The notes beneath the pieces were generated by a model. The model ran no database searches and was not told the DNA's origin. It saw nothing but the letters and a program-made list of their open reading frames with translations. Shown one piece after another: positions 44,602-52,501 of a DNA stretch of 64,000 nucleotides (position 1 is its first letter; every line of letters starts with the position of its first letter). The translations under genes and the position numbers were made by a program. Source of the DNA: JALYXV01 sp963791545 (GTDB lineage Bacteria; Actinomycetota; Acidimicrobiia; Acidimicrobiales; Palsa-688); the NCBI GenBank assembly GCA_963791545.1, contig CAWBSR010000018.1, forward strand, positions 124,001-188,000. The letters are read 5' to 3'.

Positions 44602-45171
44602 ATGGCTGCCGTTTCCACCAACGACCTGAAAAACGGCATGACATTGAACCTGCCCGAGGGGCTGTTCTCGGTCGTGCACTTCGACCATGTGAAGCCCGGT
44701 AAAGGCGGTGCCTTTGTCCGCACCAAGCTGAAGAACGCCCGCACCGGCTCGGTCATCGAGCGCACCTACCGGGCCGACGAGAAGTTGGAGCAGGCGGTCG
44801 TCGACAAGCGGGAGATGCAATACCTCTACCTGGACGGCGACCAGTACGTCTTCATGGACAACGAGACCTACGAGCAGATGTCCACCCTTCCGAGTGGGCT
44901 CGGCGACGCCGTCAACTACGTGAAGGAGGGCGACACCGTCGTTCTGCAGATGTACGGCACCGAGATCGTGGGCGTCGAGCTGCCGGCCGCGGTCGAGCTG
45001 ACGGTATCCGCCACCGAGCCGGGAATCCAAGGCGACCGGGTGTCGGGCGCCCGCAAGCCGGCCACCCTGGAAACGGGACTGACCTTGCAGGTGCCGTTGT
45101 TCGTCAACACCGGTGACCGGGTGAAGGTCGACACCCGCAGCGGCGAGTACCTGACCCGCGCCGGCGGCTGA
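44602..45171 (+). CDS. efp: Translation elongation factor P
   Basis: A 189-residue factor that rescues ribosomes stalled at polyproline. Three beta-barrel domains are present. The loop tip is HVKPGKGGAFVRTKLKN with Lys in the position modified in many bacteria, and the C-terminal signature is QVPLFVNTGDRVKVDTRSGE. The window also codes a protein with a very long Pro-Val stalk, a type of product expected to need EF-P (inference). It lies 12 nt after pepQ and 16 nt before nusB. Confidence 0.97.
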   Translation: MAAVSTNDLKNGMTLNLPEGLFSVVHFDHVKPGKGGAFVRTKLKNARTGSVIERTYRADEKLEQAVVDKREMQYLYLDGDQYVFMDNETYEQMSTLPSGLGDAVNYVKEGDTVVLQMYGTEIVGVELPAAVELTVSATEPGIQGDRVSGARKPATLETGLTLQVPLFVNTGDRVKVDTRSGEYLTRAGG

Positions 45172-45187
45172 GCTGACTGATCCCGCC

Positions 45188-45643
45188 ATGGCGGACGTCG
45201 CCCCCGCCGCTCCCCAAGAGCCCGCCCCGCCCGCCTCGGCGCCTTACGGATCCCGGCGTGAAGCCCGGGAACGGGCCCTATCGCTGCTGTACGAGGCCGA
45301 TGCCAAGGCCATGACGCCGGCCAGTCTGCTCGATGAGATCCCTGTTCCGCCCCCCGCCTACGTGGTCTCGCTGGTGACCGGGGTGGGGGAGCGCCAAGCG
45401 GAGATCGACGCCCTGATCGGCCGCTACGCCATCGACTGGGCTATCGACCGCATGCCGGTGATCGACCGGACGGTGGTGCGCATGGCCAGCTTCGAGTTGT
45501 TGTGCCGCCCCGACGTGCCCACCGGAGTAGTGATCTCCGAGGCGGTCGAACTGGCCAAGAGGTATTCCACCGTCGAGTCGGGGCGCTTCGTCAACGGCCT
45601 GCTGGCGTCCATCGCAGCCGAAATCCGCCCCGACGGGGACTGA
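45188..45643 (+). CDS. nusB: Transcription antitermination factor NusB
   Basis: A 151-residue all-helical protein that joins NusE/S10 at boxA in rRNA transcription. RREARERALSLLYEADAKAM, WAIDRMPVIDRTVVRMASFE, and VISEAVELAKRYSTVESGRF with NGLLASIA are the family signature. A short Ala/Pro-rich N-terminal extension precedes the fold. The pepQ-efp-nusB order is conserved. Confidence 0.95.
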   Translation: MADVAPAAPQEPAPPASAPYGSRREARERALSLLYEADAKAMTPASLLDEIPVPPPAYVVSLVTGVGERQAEIDALIGRYAIDWAIDRMPVIDRTVVRMASFELLCRPDVPTGVVISEAVELAKRYSTVESGRFVNGLLASIAAEIRPDGD

Positions 45644-45741
45644 TCCCCCCGCCGGCGCCACTCGGCCCCAAACCGCTGGCAATGACTCCGATATCGGTAC
45701 AAGATGGTCACCCAACACGGGGGGGAGGACACCCGCTGGCC

Positions 45742-47607
45742 ATGGGATCTGCCGGCCGTCGTCGGTGCCGTGTTCTCACCGTGCTACTCGCGGGGGCGGC
45801 GCTCGTTGTTGCCACGAACCTGCCCCCGGTCATCGCGGCGCCGGCCGTTCCCGCCCGACGGCTGGCGTCCAATGTGCTGTCCGGCCTCGAGAAGTTGGCC
45901 GGGACCACCCCTGACCCGGCGACGCCCATGCAGGTCGGGGTGGCCCTGGCCCGACCCGACCCGGCAGGCGAAGTGGCGCGATACCAGCGGCTCTACCAGC
46001 CAGCCAGTCCCGACTACCGGCACTTCCTCACCCCCGAGCAGTTCAACCGGCAGTTCGGCGTGGCGCCCGACGCCTATCAACAGACGGTGAGGTGGCTGCG
46101 GGAGGGGGGTCTGACCGTCGACTTGTCGGTGCTCTCGCGCGACTACCTGCTGGCGACGGGAACGGTGGCCCAGATCCAGCGCACCTTTGCCACCATCATC
46201 CGGCGCTACCAGTCCGGCGGCACCAGCTTCCTCGCCAACGTCGGCCCCCCCTCGGTGCCCGGGGACCTTCCCATCTCGTCGGTGGTCGGCCTCAACACCC
46301 TCCAGCGCTTCTCGACCAAGCCGCACCCCGAAGCGGCGGCCAAGGCGACGACAGGGCTGCTCCCCGGCCTTCTGCGCGCCCTGCCCCCGGTGCCCGGGCT
46401 GGCGAACCTCACCCTGACGACACCTCAGAGCCTGTGGTCGGTGTACCAGATGCCGGCCGCCTACCGGGGCTCCGGTCAGACCCTGGCGGTGTTCGGCGAG
46501 GGGGCCAGCGCCGGTGCGATCTCCGACCTGGCCCAGTTCGAGAGGGAACACCAGCTCCCGGCGGTGCCCGTCACCGTCCACCAGGTCGGCCCGGGCCCGT
46601 TCACCGATACGTCCGGCGCGCTGGAGTGGGACATCGACACCCAGGCGTCGACCGGCATGGCTCCCGACGCCAGCGGCCTGACGCTGTACTTCGGCGCCAA
46701 CTTGGTGGACGCAACGGTCGAGGCCCTGTTCACCACCTGGGCCAACGACCCGGCCGGCCCGGCCCAGGCCGACGCCTCTTTCGGTGAATGCGAGCGCACC
46801 CCCCTCGACCCGATCCTCGAGCAGTTGCCCGGAAACGTCAGCCAGAACCCGAACCCCGCTGCCGGTATCGCGCTGGGCAACAACCTGGAGCCGGTCGCCG
46901 AGCAGACGCTGCGGCAGGCGACCATCGAGGGGCGGACCTTGTTCTCGTCGTCGGGGGACACCGGCTCGTCCTGCCCGGTCCTGGTCCTGCCGGTCATCGG
47001 TGCCGGCAATGGGGTGCTCAACCAGGTGGTGCCGCTGACTTCCTACCCGGCCTCGAGCCCCTACGCGGTGGCGGTGGGCGGAACGGTCCTGTACACCACC
47101 GGCGCCACCCCCGACGCCCGCTTGGCGGAGTACGCCTGGACCTTCGGCGGCGGGGGCGACAGCCTGTTGATCAACGCGCCCGCCTACCAGCGGGGCACCC
47201 CGGGGTTGTTCCTGCCCTGCGTCGCCACCCCCGACGGTCAGCTCACCAACCTGGGCCAACCCTGCCGGGGGGTACCCGACGTGGCCGCCCAGTCTGGCGA
47301 CGCCCTGACCAACGGCTACGCCATCGTGGCGGCTGGCCACGACACCCAAGGCGGAGGGACCAGCCTGTCGTCGCCACTGTGGGCGGGAATGTGGGCCCGG
47401 GTCAACCAGAGCTCGGGGGGGGCCGGCTACGGCTTCGCCAACGAAACCATCTACCGGCTGGGGAAGAACCCGGCCACCGCCGGCCGCGACTTCTTCGACG
47501 TCACCCTCGGGGTCAACGGGCTGTATTCGGCCCTGCCCGGCTGGGACTACGTCAGCGGCTTCGGGACGCCTCGACTGACCAACCTCACAGTCGACGCCGC
47601 CCGCTAG
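45742..47607 (+). CDS. Secreted sedolisin-type serine peptidase (S53)
   Basis: A 621-residue pseudomurein-free, acid-type peptidase with signal peptide (VLTVLLAGAALVVATNLPPV, cleaved near residue 35), a pro-kumamolisin activation domain (about 50-195; VARYQRLYQPASPDYRHFLT), and a S53 catalytic domain. The Glu-Asp pair is Glu295/Asp299 in GALEWDIDTQAS, and the nucleophile is Ser541 in GGGTSLSSPLWAG. Four to six cysteines may form disulfides. It sits between nusB and the pyrimidine operon, where streptomycetes carry a regulator gene, so it looks lineage-specific. Confidence 0.88.
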   Translation: MGSAGRRRCRVLTVLLAGAALVVATNLPPVIAAPAVPARRLASNVLSGLEKLAGTTPDPATPMQVGVALARPDPAGEVARYQRLYQPASPDYRHFLTPEQFNRQFGVAPDAYQQTVRWLREGGLTVDLSVLSRDYLLATGTVAQIQRTFATIIRRYQSGGTSFLANVGPPSVPGDLPISSVVGLNTLQRFSTKPHPEAAAKATTGLLPGLLRALPPVPGLANLTLTTPQSLWSVYQMPAAYRGSGQTLAVFGEGASAGAISDLAQFEREHQLPAVPVTVHQVGPGPFTDTSGALEWDIDTQASTGMAPDASGLTLYFGANLVDATVEALFTTWANDPAGPAQADASFGECERTPLDPILEQLPGNVSQNPNPAAGIALGNNLEPVAEQTLRQATIEGRTLFSSSGDTGSSCPVLVLPVIGAGNGVLNQVVPLTSYPASSPYAVAVGGTVLYTTGATPDARLAEYAWTFGGGGDSLLINAPAYQRGTPGLFLPCVATPDGQLTNLGQPCRGVPDVAAQSGDALTNGYAIVAAGHDTQGGGTSLSSPLWAGMWARVNQSSGGAGYGFANETIYRLGKNPATAGRDFFDVTLGVNGLYSALPGWDYVSGFGTPRLTNLTVDAAR

Positions 47608-47609
47608 CG

Positions 47610-49136
47610 GTGGCGCCGGCCCCGGGCACCGTGGGGTCGGAGACGGTACGGCTGCCCATACCGTGCCTGGTGGTCCTCGTCGGGGCGTCCGGCAGCGGCA
47701 AATCGACCTGGGCCGGGGCCAACTTCCGGCCCGGCCAGATAGTCGCCTCCGACGACCTGCGGGCGCTGGTGGGGGAGGGGCGCGGCGACCGGCGGGCGGG
47801 AACCGACGCCTTCGACGTCCTCGATCTGGTCCTGGAACGGCGGCTGCGGCGCCGGCTCACGACCGTGGTCGACACCCTTGGGCTCGCCGCCGAGCGCCGG
47901 GCCCAGTACCGGGCGTTGGCGGCCCGCCACGGGCTGGCGTGCCATGCCGTGGTGTTCGAAACCCCGGCCGCGGTATGCCGGGCCCGCAACAAGGCCCGCG
48001 ACCACCCCATCGCCCCCAAGGTCCTGACCGCCCAGTTGGCGGCGGCGGCCGCCATCACCGCGACCCTGGGGGACGAGGGCTTCGACGGGATACACAAGGC
48101 GGGGCCGGTGGAACTGGTGCCCCAACAGCTAGTCTCCGCGCCGGAGCAGGCGGCCCGCCAGAGGGAGGCTCCCATGCCGCTGCGATTCGGTCTGCAGATC
48201 CCCGGTTTCACCTGGGAGGGCGGTCCGCCCCAGATCGGGGCCCGCCTGGGTGCGGTGGCGGTGGCGGCCGAGCAGGCCGGCTTCACCAGCCTGTGGGTGA
48301 TGGACCATTTCGTGCAGATCCCCCAGGTCGGCCGGGAGTGGGAGGACCTGTTGGAGAGCTACACCACGCTCGGCTTCCTGGCGGGGCGGACCAGCACCAT
48401 CCGCCTCGGGGCCCTGGTCACCGGCGTCACTTACCGCAACCTGGCCCACCTGGCCAAGATCGTCGCCACCCTCGACGTGGTGTCGGGCGGACGGGCCGTC
48501 TGTGGGCTGGGCGCGGCCTGGTTCGAACGAGAGCACAAGCTCTACGGCTACGAGTTCCCGCCCACCAAAATCCGCTACCAGCTGCTCGAGGACGCCCTCG
48601 AGCTGCTGCCCCTCATGTGGGGCTCGGGCAACCCCCGCTTCCGGGGCCGGACCATCACCATCCCCGAGGCAATCTGTTACCCGCGGCCGTTGCAACCCAG
48701 GATCCCGATCCTGGTGGGGGGATCGGGGGAAAAAAAGACGCTGGCCCTGGTGGCCCGCTACGCCAATGCCTGCAATCTGTTCGGCGACCCGGCCACGGTG
48801 CGCCGCAAGCTGGGAATCCTGGGCGGCCACTGTCTGGAAGGGGACCGGACGTTGGCGTCCATCAAGGTGACCCACCTGTCGACGGTGCTGGCGGGCCGTT
48901 CCCGGAAAGAGGTGGCGGAGACCCTGGAGCGGCTCCGGCCCCGGGCGGTTTCGCCCGAAAACTTCGCATCGCGGGTCAGCGCGGGCACGGTCGATGACCA
49001 CGTGGGCCGGTTCCGTCAGCTCGTGGAGGCCGGCGTGCAAACCGCCATTGTCCACCTGCCCGACCTGAGCCCGGCGGCGGTGGAACGCTTCGCCGAGGTC
49101 ATCGCCGCCTTTCCCCAGGAGGGTCAAGGCTGGTAG
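47610..49136 (+). CDS. P-loop kinase fused to an LLM-class F420-type oxidoreductase
   Basis: One uninterrupted 508-residue frame from GTG 47610. Residues 1-185 are a zeta-toxin/polynucleotide-kinase-like P-loop domain: Walker A GASGSGKS at 25-32, VASDDLRALVGEG, VVDTLGLAAERRAQYR and a lid FETPAAVCRARNKAR. From residue 189 a luciferase-like domain begins (MPLRFGLQIPGFTWEGGPPQ, WVMDHFVQIPQVG, ILVGGSGEKKTL), similar to Rv1855c-type proteins. An internal ATG at 48174 has AGGGAGG 5 nt upstream, so a separate oxidoreductase may also be made. Substrates are unknown. Confidence 0.83.
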   Translation: MAPAPGTVGSETVRLPIPCLVVLVGASGSGKSTWAGANFRPGQIVASDDLRALVGEGRGDRRAGTDAFDVLDLVLERRLRRRLTTVVDTLGLAAERRAQYRALAARHGLACHAVVFETPAAVCRARNKARDHPIAPKVLTAQLAAAAAITATLGDEGFDGIHKAGPVELVPQQLVSAPEQAARQREAPMPLRFGLQIPGFTWEGGPPQIGARLGAVAVAAEQAGFTSLWVMDHFVQIPQVGREWEDLLESYTTLGFLAGRTSTIRLGALVTGVTYRNLAHLAKIVATLDVVSGGRAVCGLGAAWFEREHKLYGYEFPPTKIRYQLLEDALELLPLMWGSGNPRFRGRTITIPEAICYPRPLQPRIPILVGGSGEKKTLALVARYANACNLFGDPATVRRKLGILGGHCLEGDRTLASIKVTHLSTVLAGRSRKEVAETLERLRPRAVSPENFASRVSAGTVDDHVGRFRQLVEAGVQTAIVHLPDLSPAAVERFAEVIAAFPQEGQGW

Positions 49137-49210
49137 CGGGCATTTGACGCCACCGGGGCCACGCCAGCCGGGCCCGGGTCGGTGACACCGAGGGGGATGG
49201 CGCTCTTTTG

Positions 49211-49519
49211 TCAGGCCTCGGGGTTCTTGGCGACGGTCGTGGACATATCGGTGAAGGTGGCGATGGAGTTGTCGATCTCGTTTCGGATCTGCGCCAGGCG
49301 GGCCTGCACCGCCGGGTACTCCGTTGCCGTGTAGGTGTCGAAGTGGGAATGCCATTGCCCGAGCCAGGCGAGCAGCCCGAGGACATCCTCGAGGTTGAGG
49401 CCCCCCGCCTCTTGCGAGGAGAGGAAGCGGTCCTGCAGCCAGGTGTCGAGATGGGCCCTGAGCTGCGCCAGGTCGGCATCGATCTGGGCCAGCTGCGTCG
49501 CTTCTTCTTGGGACGCCAT
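49211..49519 (-). CDS. Small helical (coiled-coil) protein of unknown function
   Basis: A 102-residue, mostly helical acidic protein (EEATQLAQIDADLAQLRAHL, AVQARLAQIRNEIDNSIATF) with no signal peptide or motif I know. Two or three heptad-rich helices suggest a coiled-coil or PhoU-like bundle. ATG 49519 is the likely start; GTG 49528 is possible. The frame stays open far upstream, but that part overlaps pyrR and is ignored. It is divergent from the pyr operon. Confidence 0.6.
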   Translation of the reverse strand: MASQEEATQLAQIDADLAQLRAHLDTWLQDRFLSSQEAGGLNLEDVLGLLAWLGQWHSHFDTYTATEYPAVQARLAQIRNEIDNSIATFTDMSTTVAKNPEA

Positions 49520-49609
49520 CTCGCTCACCCGTTGCTCGTTATGGGTTGGGGGGTCACCAGCACCGGCATCCCCCCATTCAACCGTCTCCGGTAGAGCGAC
49601 TGCTATTCT

Positions 49610-49646
49610 GCCGACCTGACCGTGAAGCTGGTCCTGTGAGGCCGGC
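49610..49646 (+). promoter_or_regulatory. PyrR-binding hairpin in the pyr operon leader
   Basis: GGTCCTGTGAGGCC (49630-49643) matches 12 of 14 positions of the known PyrR-binding loop ARUCCNGNGAGGYU. It folds as expected: lower stem GCCG/CGGC and CCT/AGG, an asymmetric bulge CTGTG, and upper stem GACC/GGTC with an 8-nt loop. It ends 4 nt before the ACAGGAGG ribosome site of pyrR, so UMP-bound PyrR could block translation, as in mycobacteria, or act on the hairpin at 49689. Confidence 0.75.
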
Positions 49647-49663
49647 ACGGACAGGAGGTTTCG

Positions 49664-50233
49664 TTGGCAGAACGTGAACGTGCTTTGGCGCCCCCGTATG
49701 GGGGCGTTTTCGTACCCCGGACCAAGGTCATGGACCCCGATGATGTGAAGCGGGCCATTTGGCGGATGGCCCACGAGATCATCGAGCGCAACCAGGGCAC
49801 CGACCGGATCGTGCTCATCGGTTTGCAGACCGGCGGCGTGCCTATCGGTGGCCGGCTGGCGGAGGCCATCGACTCGGTCAGCGGCGTCATGGTCCCCATC
49901 GGGAGCCTCGATGTCGCCTTCTACCGCGACGACATAGGCCTGCGCCCGGTGCTGCCCGAAGCGGCGACCCACATCCCGGTGGACCTGACCGGCAAGACGG
50001 TGGTCCTGGTCGACGACGTGCTGTTCACGGGGCGCACGGTTCGAGCCGCCCTCAACGCCCTGTCCGACTACGGCCGGGCCCGGGCGGTGCAGCTGGCGGT
50101 GATGGTCGATCGGGGGCACCGGGAGCTCCCGATCCGCCCCGACTACGTCGGCAAGAACCTGCCGACCCGGCGAGACGAGATGGTCGATGTCAGCGAGGAG
50201 GGCGTAGTGCTCGGAGATGTGATGCCCCGATGA
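49664..50233 (+). CDS. pyrR: Pyrimidine operon regulator / uracil phosphoribosyltransferase PyrR
   Basis: A 189-residue RNA-binding regulator that senses UMP and UTP. The PRPP loop is VVLVDDVLFTGRTVRAAL; LDVAFYRDDIGLRP and LAVMVDRGHRELPIRPDYVG are typical of PyrR. TTG 49664 is chosen because AGGAGGT lies 4 nt upstream; ATG 49730 is a shorter alternative. The first codons include a terminator-like hairpin. pyrB starts 4 nt before its stop, so it is the first gene of the operon it regulates. Confidence 0.93.
   Translation: MAERERALAPPYGGVFVPRTKVMDPDDVKRAIWRMAHEIIERNQGTDRIVLIGLQTGGVPIGGRLAEAIDSVSGVMVPIGSLDVAFYRDDIGLRPVLPEAATHIPVDLTGKTVVLVDDVLFTGRTVRAALNALSDYGRARAVQLAVMVDRGHRELPIRPDYVGKNLPTRRDEMVDVSEEGVVLGDVMPR
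49689..49710 (+). terminator. Terminator-like hairpin inside the 5' part of pyrR
   Basis: CGCCCCC (49689-49695) and GGGGGCG (49700-49706) form a perfect 7-bp stem with a GTAT loop, followed by TTTT. It looks like an intrinsic terminator 43 nt after the PyrR-binding hairpin. If pyrR starts at TTG 49664, it lies in codons 9-16. It could be an attenuator for the operon. Confidence 0.5.
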
Positions 50234-51219
50234 CGGCGATCGTCAGTGCCCCGGCGGTTGTTCCCCGGTTGTCCACCGCCAAGCCCGGGGGCCGGCGGCA
50301 TCTGCTGTCCATCGCCGATCTGGGCCGCGACGGGATCGAGGAACTGCTCCGGCTGACCGACATGTTCGTCGAGGTCAGCGAGCGTCCCATCCCCCGGGTG
50401 CCCGCCCTGCGGGGCAAGACAGTGGTATCGCTGTTCTTCGAGGAGTCCACCCGGACCCGCCTCAGCTTCGAGATGGCAGCCAAGCGCCTCTCCGCCGACA
50501 CCATGAGCTTCTCGGTCTCCACCTCGGCGGTGAAGAAGGGCGAGTCCCTCCGCGACACGGTGGAGACCATCGAGGCGATGGGGATCGACGCCATCGTGGT
50601 GCGCCATTCCGGGGCCGGGGTGCCCTGGCAGATCGCCAACTGGACCGAAGGGGCGGCGGTCATCAACGGCGGCGACGGCTGGCACGAGCATCCCACCCAG
50701 GCGTTGCTCGACTGTTACACCATTCGCCAGCAGCGGGGCCACCTGGACGGCCTGCGCATCGCCATCGTGGGCGACATCCGCCACAGCCGGGTGGCCCGCT
50801 CCGACGTGCTGGCCTTCACCGCCCTTGGGGCGTCGGTGACCCTGGTGGCCCCGCCAACCTTGCTGCCCCCGACCCTGGCCGGTTGGCCCGTCGAGGTCTC
50901 CCACCATCTGGACCAGGTGCTTCCCGACTGCGACGTGGTGTACCTCCTCCGGCTCCAGCGGGAGCGGATGCAAGAAGCGCTGCTGCCCTCACTGCGGGAG
51001 TACACCGCCACCTACGGCCTGACTGCTCGCCGGGCCCGGCTGCTCGGTCCCGGGGCGCTGATCATGCATCCCGGTCCCGTCAACCGCGGCGTCGAGATCG
51101 CGGCCGAGGTCGCCGACCGGCCCGACTCGGTGATCACCCGCCAGGTCCGCAACGGAGTCGCGGTCCGCATGGCGGTGCTGTACCTGCTGCTGGGCTCGGG
51201 GGTCGATCTCGGTGCCTGA
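50230..51219 (+). CDS. pyrB: Aspartate carbamoyltransferase catalytic subunit
   Basis: A 329-residue enzyme joining carbamoyl phosphate and aspartate. Carbamoyl-phosphate site FFEESTRTRLSFEMAAKRL, HPTQALLDCYT, and the aspartate-side LRLQRERM and MHPGPVNRGVEIA motifs are visible. ATG 50230 overlaps the pyrR stop, and its end overlaps pyrC. No regulatory pyrI gene is present, as usual in this group. Confidence 0.96.
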   Translation: MTAIVSAPAVVPRLSTAKPGGRRHLLSIADLGRDGIEELLRLTDMFVEVSERPIPRVPALRGKTVVSLFFEESTRTRLSFEMAAKRLSADTMSFSVSTSAVKKGESLRDTVETIEAMGIDAIVVRHSGAGVPWQIANWTEGAAVINGGDGWHEHPTQALLDCYTIRQQRGHLDGLRIAIVGDIRHSRVARSDVLAFTALGASVTLVAPPTLLPPTLAGWPVEVSHHLDQVLPDCDVVYLLRLQRERMQEALLPSLREYTATYGLTARRARLLGPGALIMHPGPVNRGVEIAAEVADRPDSVITRQVRNGVAVRMAVLYLLLGSGVDLGA

Positions 51220-52501
51220 CACACTCCTGATCCGGGGCGGCACCGTGGTCGACGGCTCGGGCAAGCGGGTGGCCGACGTGCTGGTGCGCGACGGCGCCAT
51301 CGTGGCGGTGGGCCTGGATCTCGACGAGGGCCTGGCCGGCGTGCGGACCCTGGACGCCTCGGGATGCCTCGTCACCCCGGGACTGGTCGACCTGCACAGC
51401 CACCTCCGCGAACCGGGGAAGGAGGAGGCGGAGACGGTCGCGACCGGGGCCCGGGCGGCCGCCTTGGGGGGGTACACGGCGATCGTCGCCATGCCCAACA
51501 CCGACCCGCCCATAGACTCCGCCGCCGCCGTCCGCCAGGTTCTGCAGCTGGGTTCGGCCGCGTGCTGTGAGGTGGCGGTGGCCGGGGCCATCACCCAGGC
51601 CCGGGAGGGCAAGTTGCTGGCCCCGCTGGCCGAGATGGCCGAGCTCGGCGTCCGCCTGTTCACCGACGACGGCAACGGCGTCCAGGACGCCCGGCTCATG
51701 CGCCGGGCGTTGGAGTACGCCTCGGCGCTCGGGGTGACCCTGGCCCAGCACTGCGAGGACGCCTCGCTGGCCGCCGGCGGCCATATGCACGAAGGAGAAT
51801 GGTCGAGCCGGTTGGGGCTGCCCGGCATCCCCGGCGAGGCCGAGTCCCTCATGGTGATGCGTGACCTGGCCCTGTCCCGCCTGACCGGCGCCCCGATCCA
51901 TTTTCTCCACCTTTCCACCGCCGACTCGCTGCAACTGGTGCGCCAGGCCAAGCGCGAGGGGATCCGGGTCACCGCTGAGGTGGCGCCCCACCACTTCACC
52001 CTTACCGACGCCGCGATCGCTGCCTACGATCCCATCTTCAAGGTCAATCCACCGCTGCGCACCGATGCCGACGTGGCCGCGGTGAAGGCGGCACTGGCTG
52101 ACGGCACCGTCGACGCCATCGCCACCGACCACGCGCCCCATGCCCAGGAGGACAAGGAGGCGCCCTTCGACCAGGCGCCGCCCGGGATGCTGGGGCTGGA
52201 GACGGCATTGGCGCTGGCGCTGACCGAGCTCGACCTGCCCATCGAAAAGGTGCTGGCCCTGCTCTCCTGGCAGCCCGCCGCCGTTGCCGGGCTGTCGGGC
52301 CGCCACGGGGGCCCCATCGCGGCGGGCGGGGCAGCCAATCTGTGTGTCATCGACCCCGACGCCCACTGGGTGGTCGACGTGGCCCGCCTGGCCAGCCGGA
52401 GCCGCAACTGCCCCTACGGGGGCCGAGCCCTCACGGGCCGGGTGCGCCACACCATCTTGCGAGGCGAGCCCGTGGTGGTCGACTCCGAGGCCCAAAGGTG
52501 A
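51212..52501 (+). CDS. pyrC: Dihydroorotase
   Basis: A 429-residue zinc amidohydrolase of the long type, cyclising carbamoyl aspartate. Metal ligands: VDLHSHLREPGKEEAET (His-X-His), LAQHCED, FLHLSTADS, and the catalytic Asp in IATDHAPHAQEDKEAPFDQ. It differs from the dihydropyrimidinase at 3781 in lacking KLFMAYPG. GTG 51212 overlaps pyrB by 8 nt, and its TGA overlaps the carA start. Confidence 0.95.
   Translation: MPDTLLIRGGTVVDGSGKRVADVLVRDGAIVAVGLDLDEGLAGVRTLDASGCLVTPGLVDLHSHLREPGKEEAETVATGARAAALGGYTAIVAMPNTDPPIDSAAAVRQVLQLGSAACCEVAVAGAITQAREGKLLAPLAEMAELGVRLFTDDGNGVQDARLMRRALEYASALGVTLAQHCEDASLAAGGHMHEGEWSSRLGLPGIPGEAESLMVMRDLALSRLTGAPIHFLHLSTADSLQLVRQAKREGIRVTAEVAPHHFTLTDAAIAAYDPIFKVNPPLRTDADVAAVKAALADGTVDAIATDHAPHAQEDKEAPFDQAPPGMLGLETALALALTELDLPIEKVLALLSWQPAAVAGLSGRHGGPIAAGGAANLCVIDPDAHWVVDVARLASRSRNCPYGGRALTGRVRHTILRGEPVVVDSEAQR

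Noticed and set aside
45681..45742. Upstream ATG 45681 as start of the sedolisin
   Set aside because: It would put 20 unrelated residues before the signal peptide; ATG 45742 gives a normal secretion signal.
49604..49609. TATTCT as the -10 box of the pyr operon
   Set aside because: The start site would then fall inside the left arm of the PyrR hairpin and destroy it; the promoter is probably further upstream.
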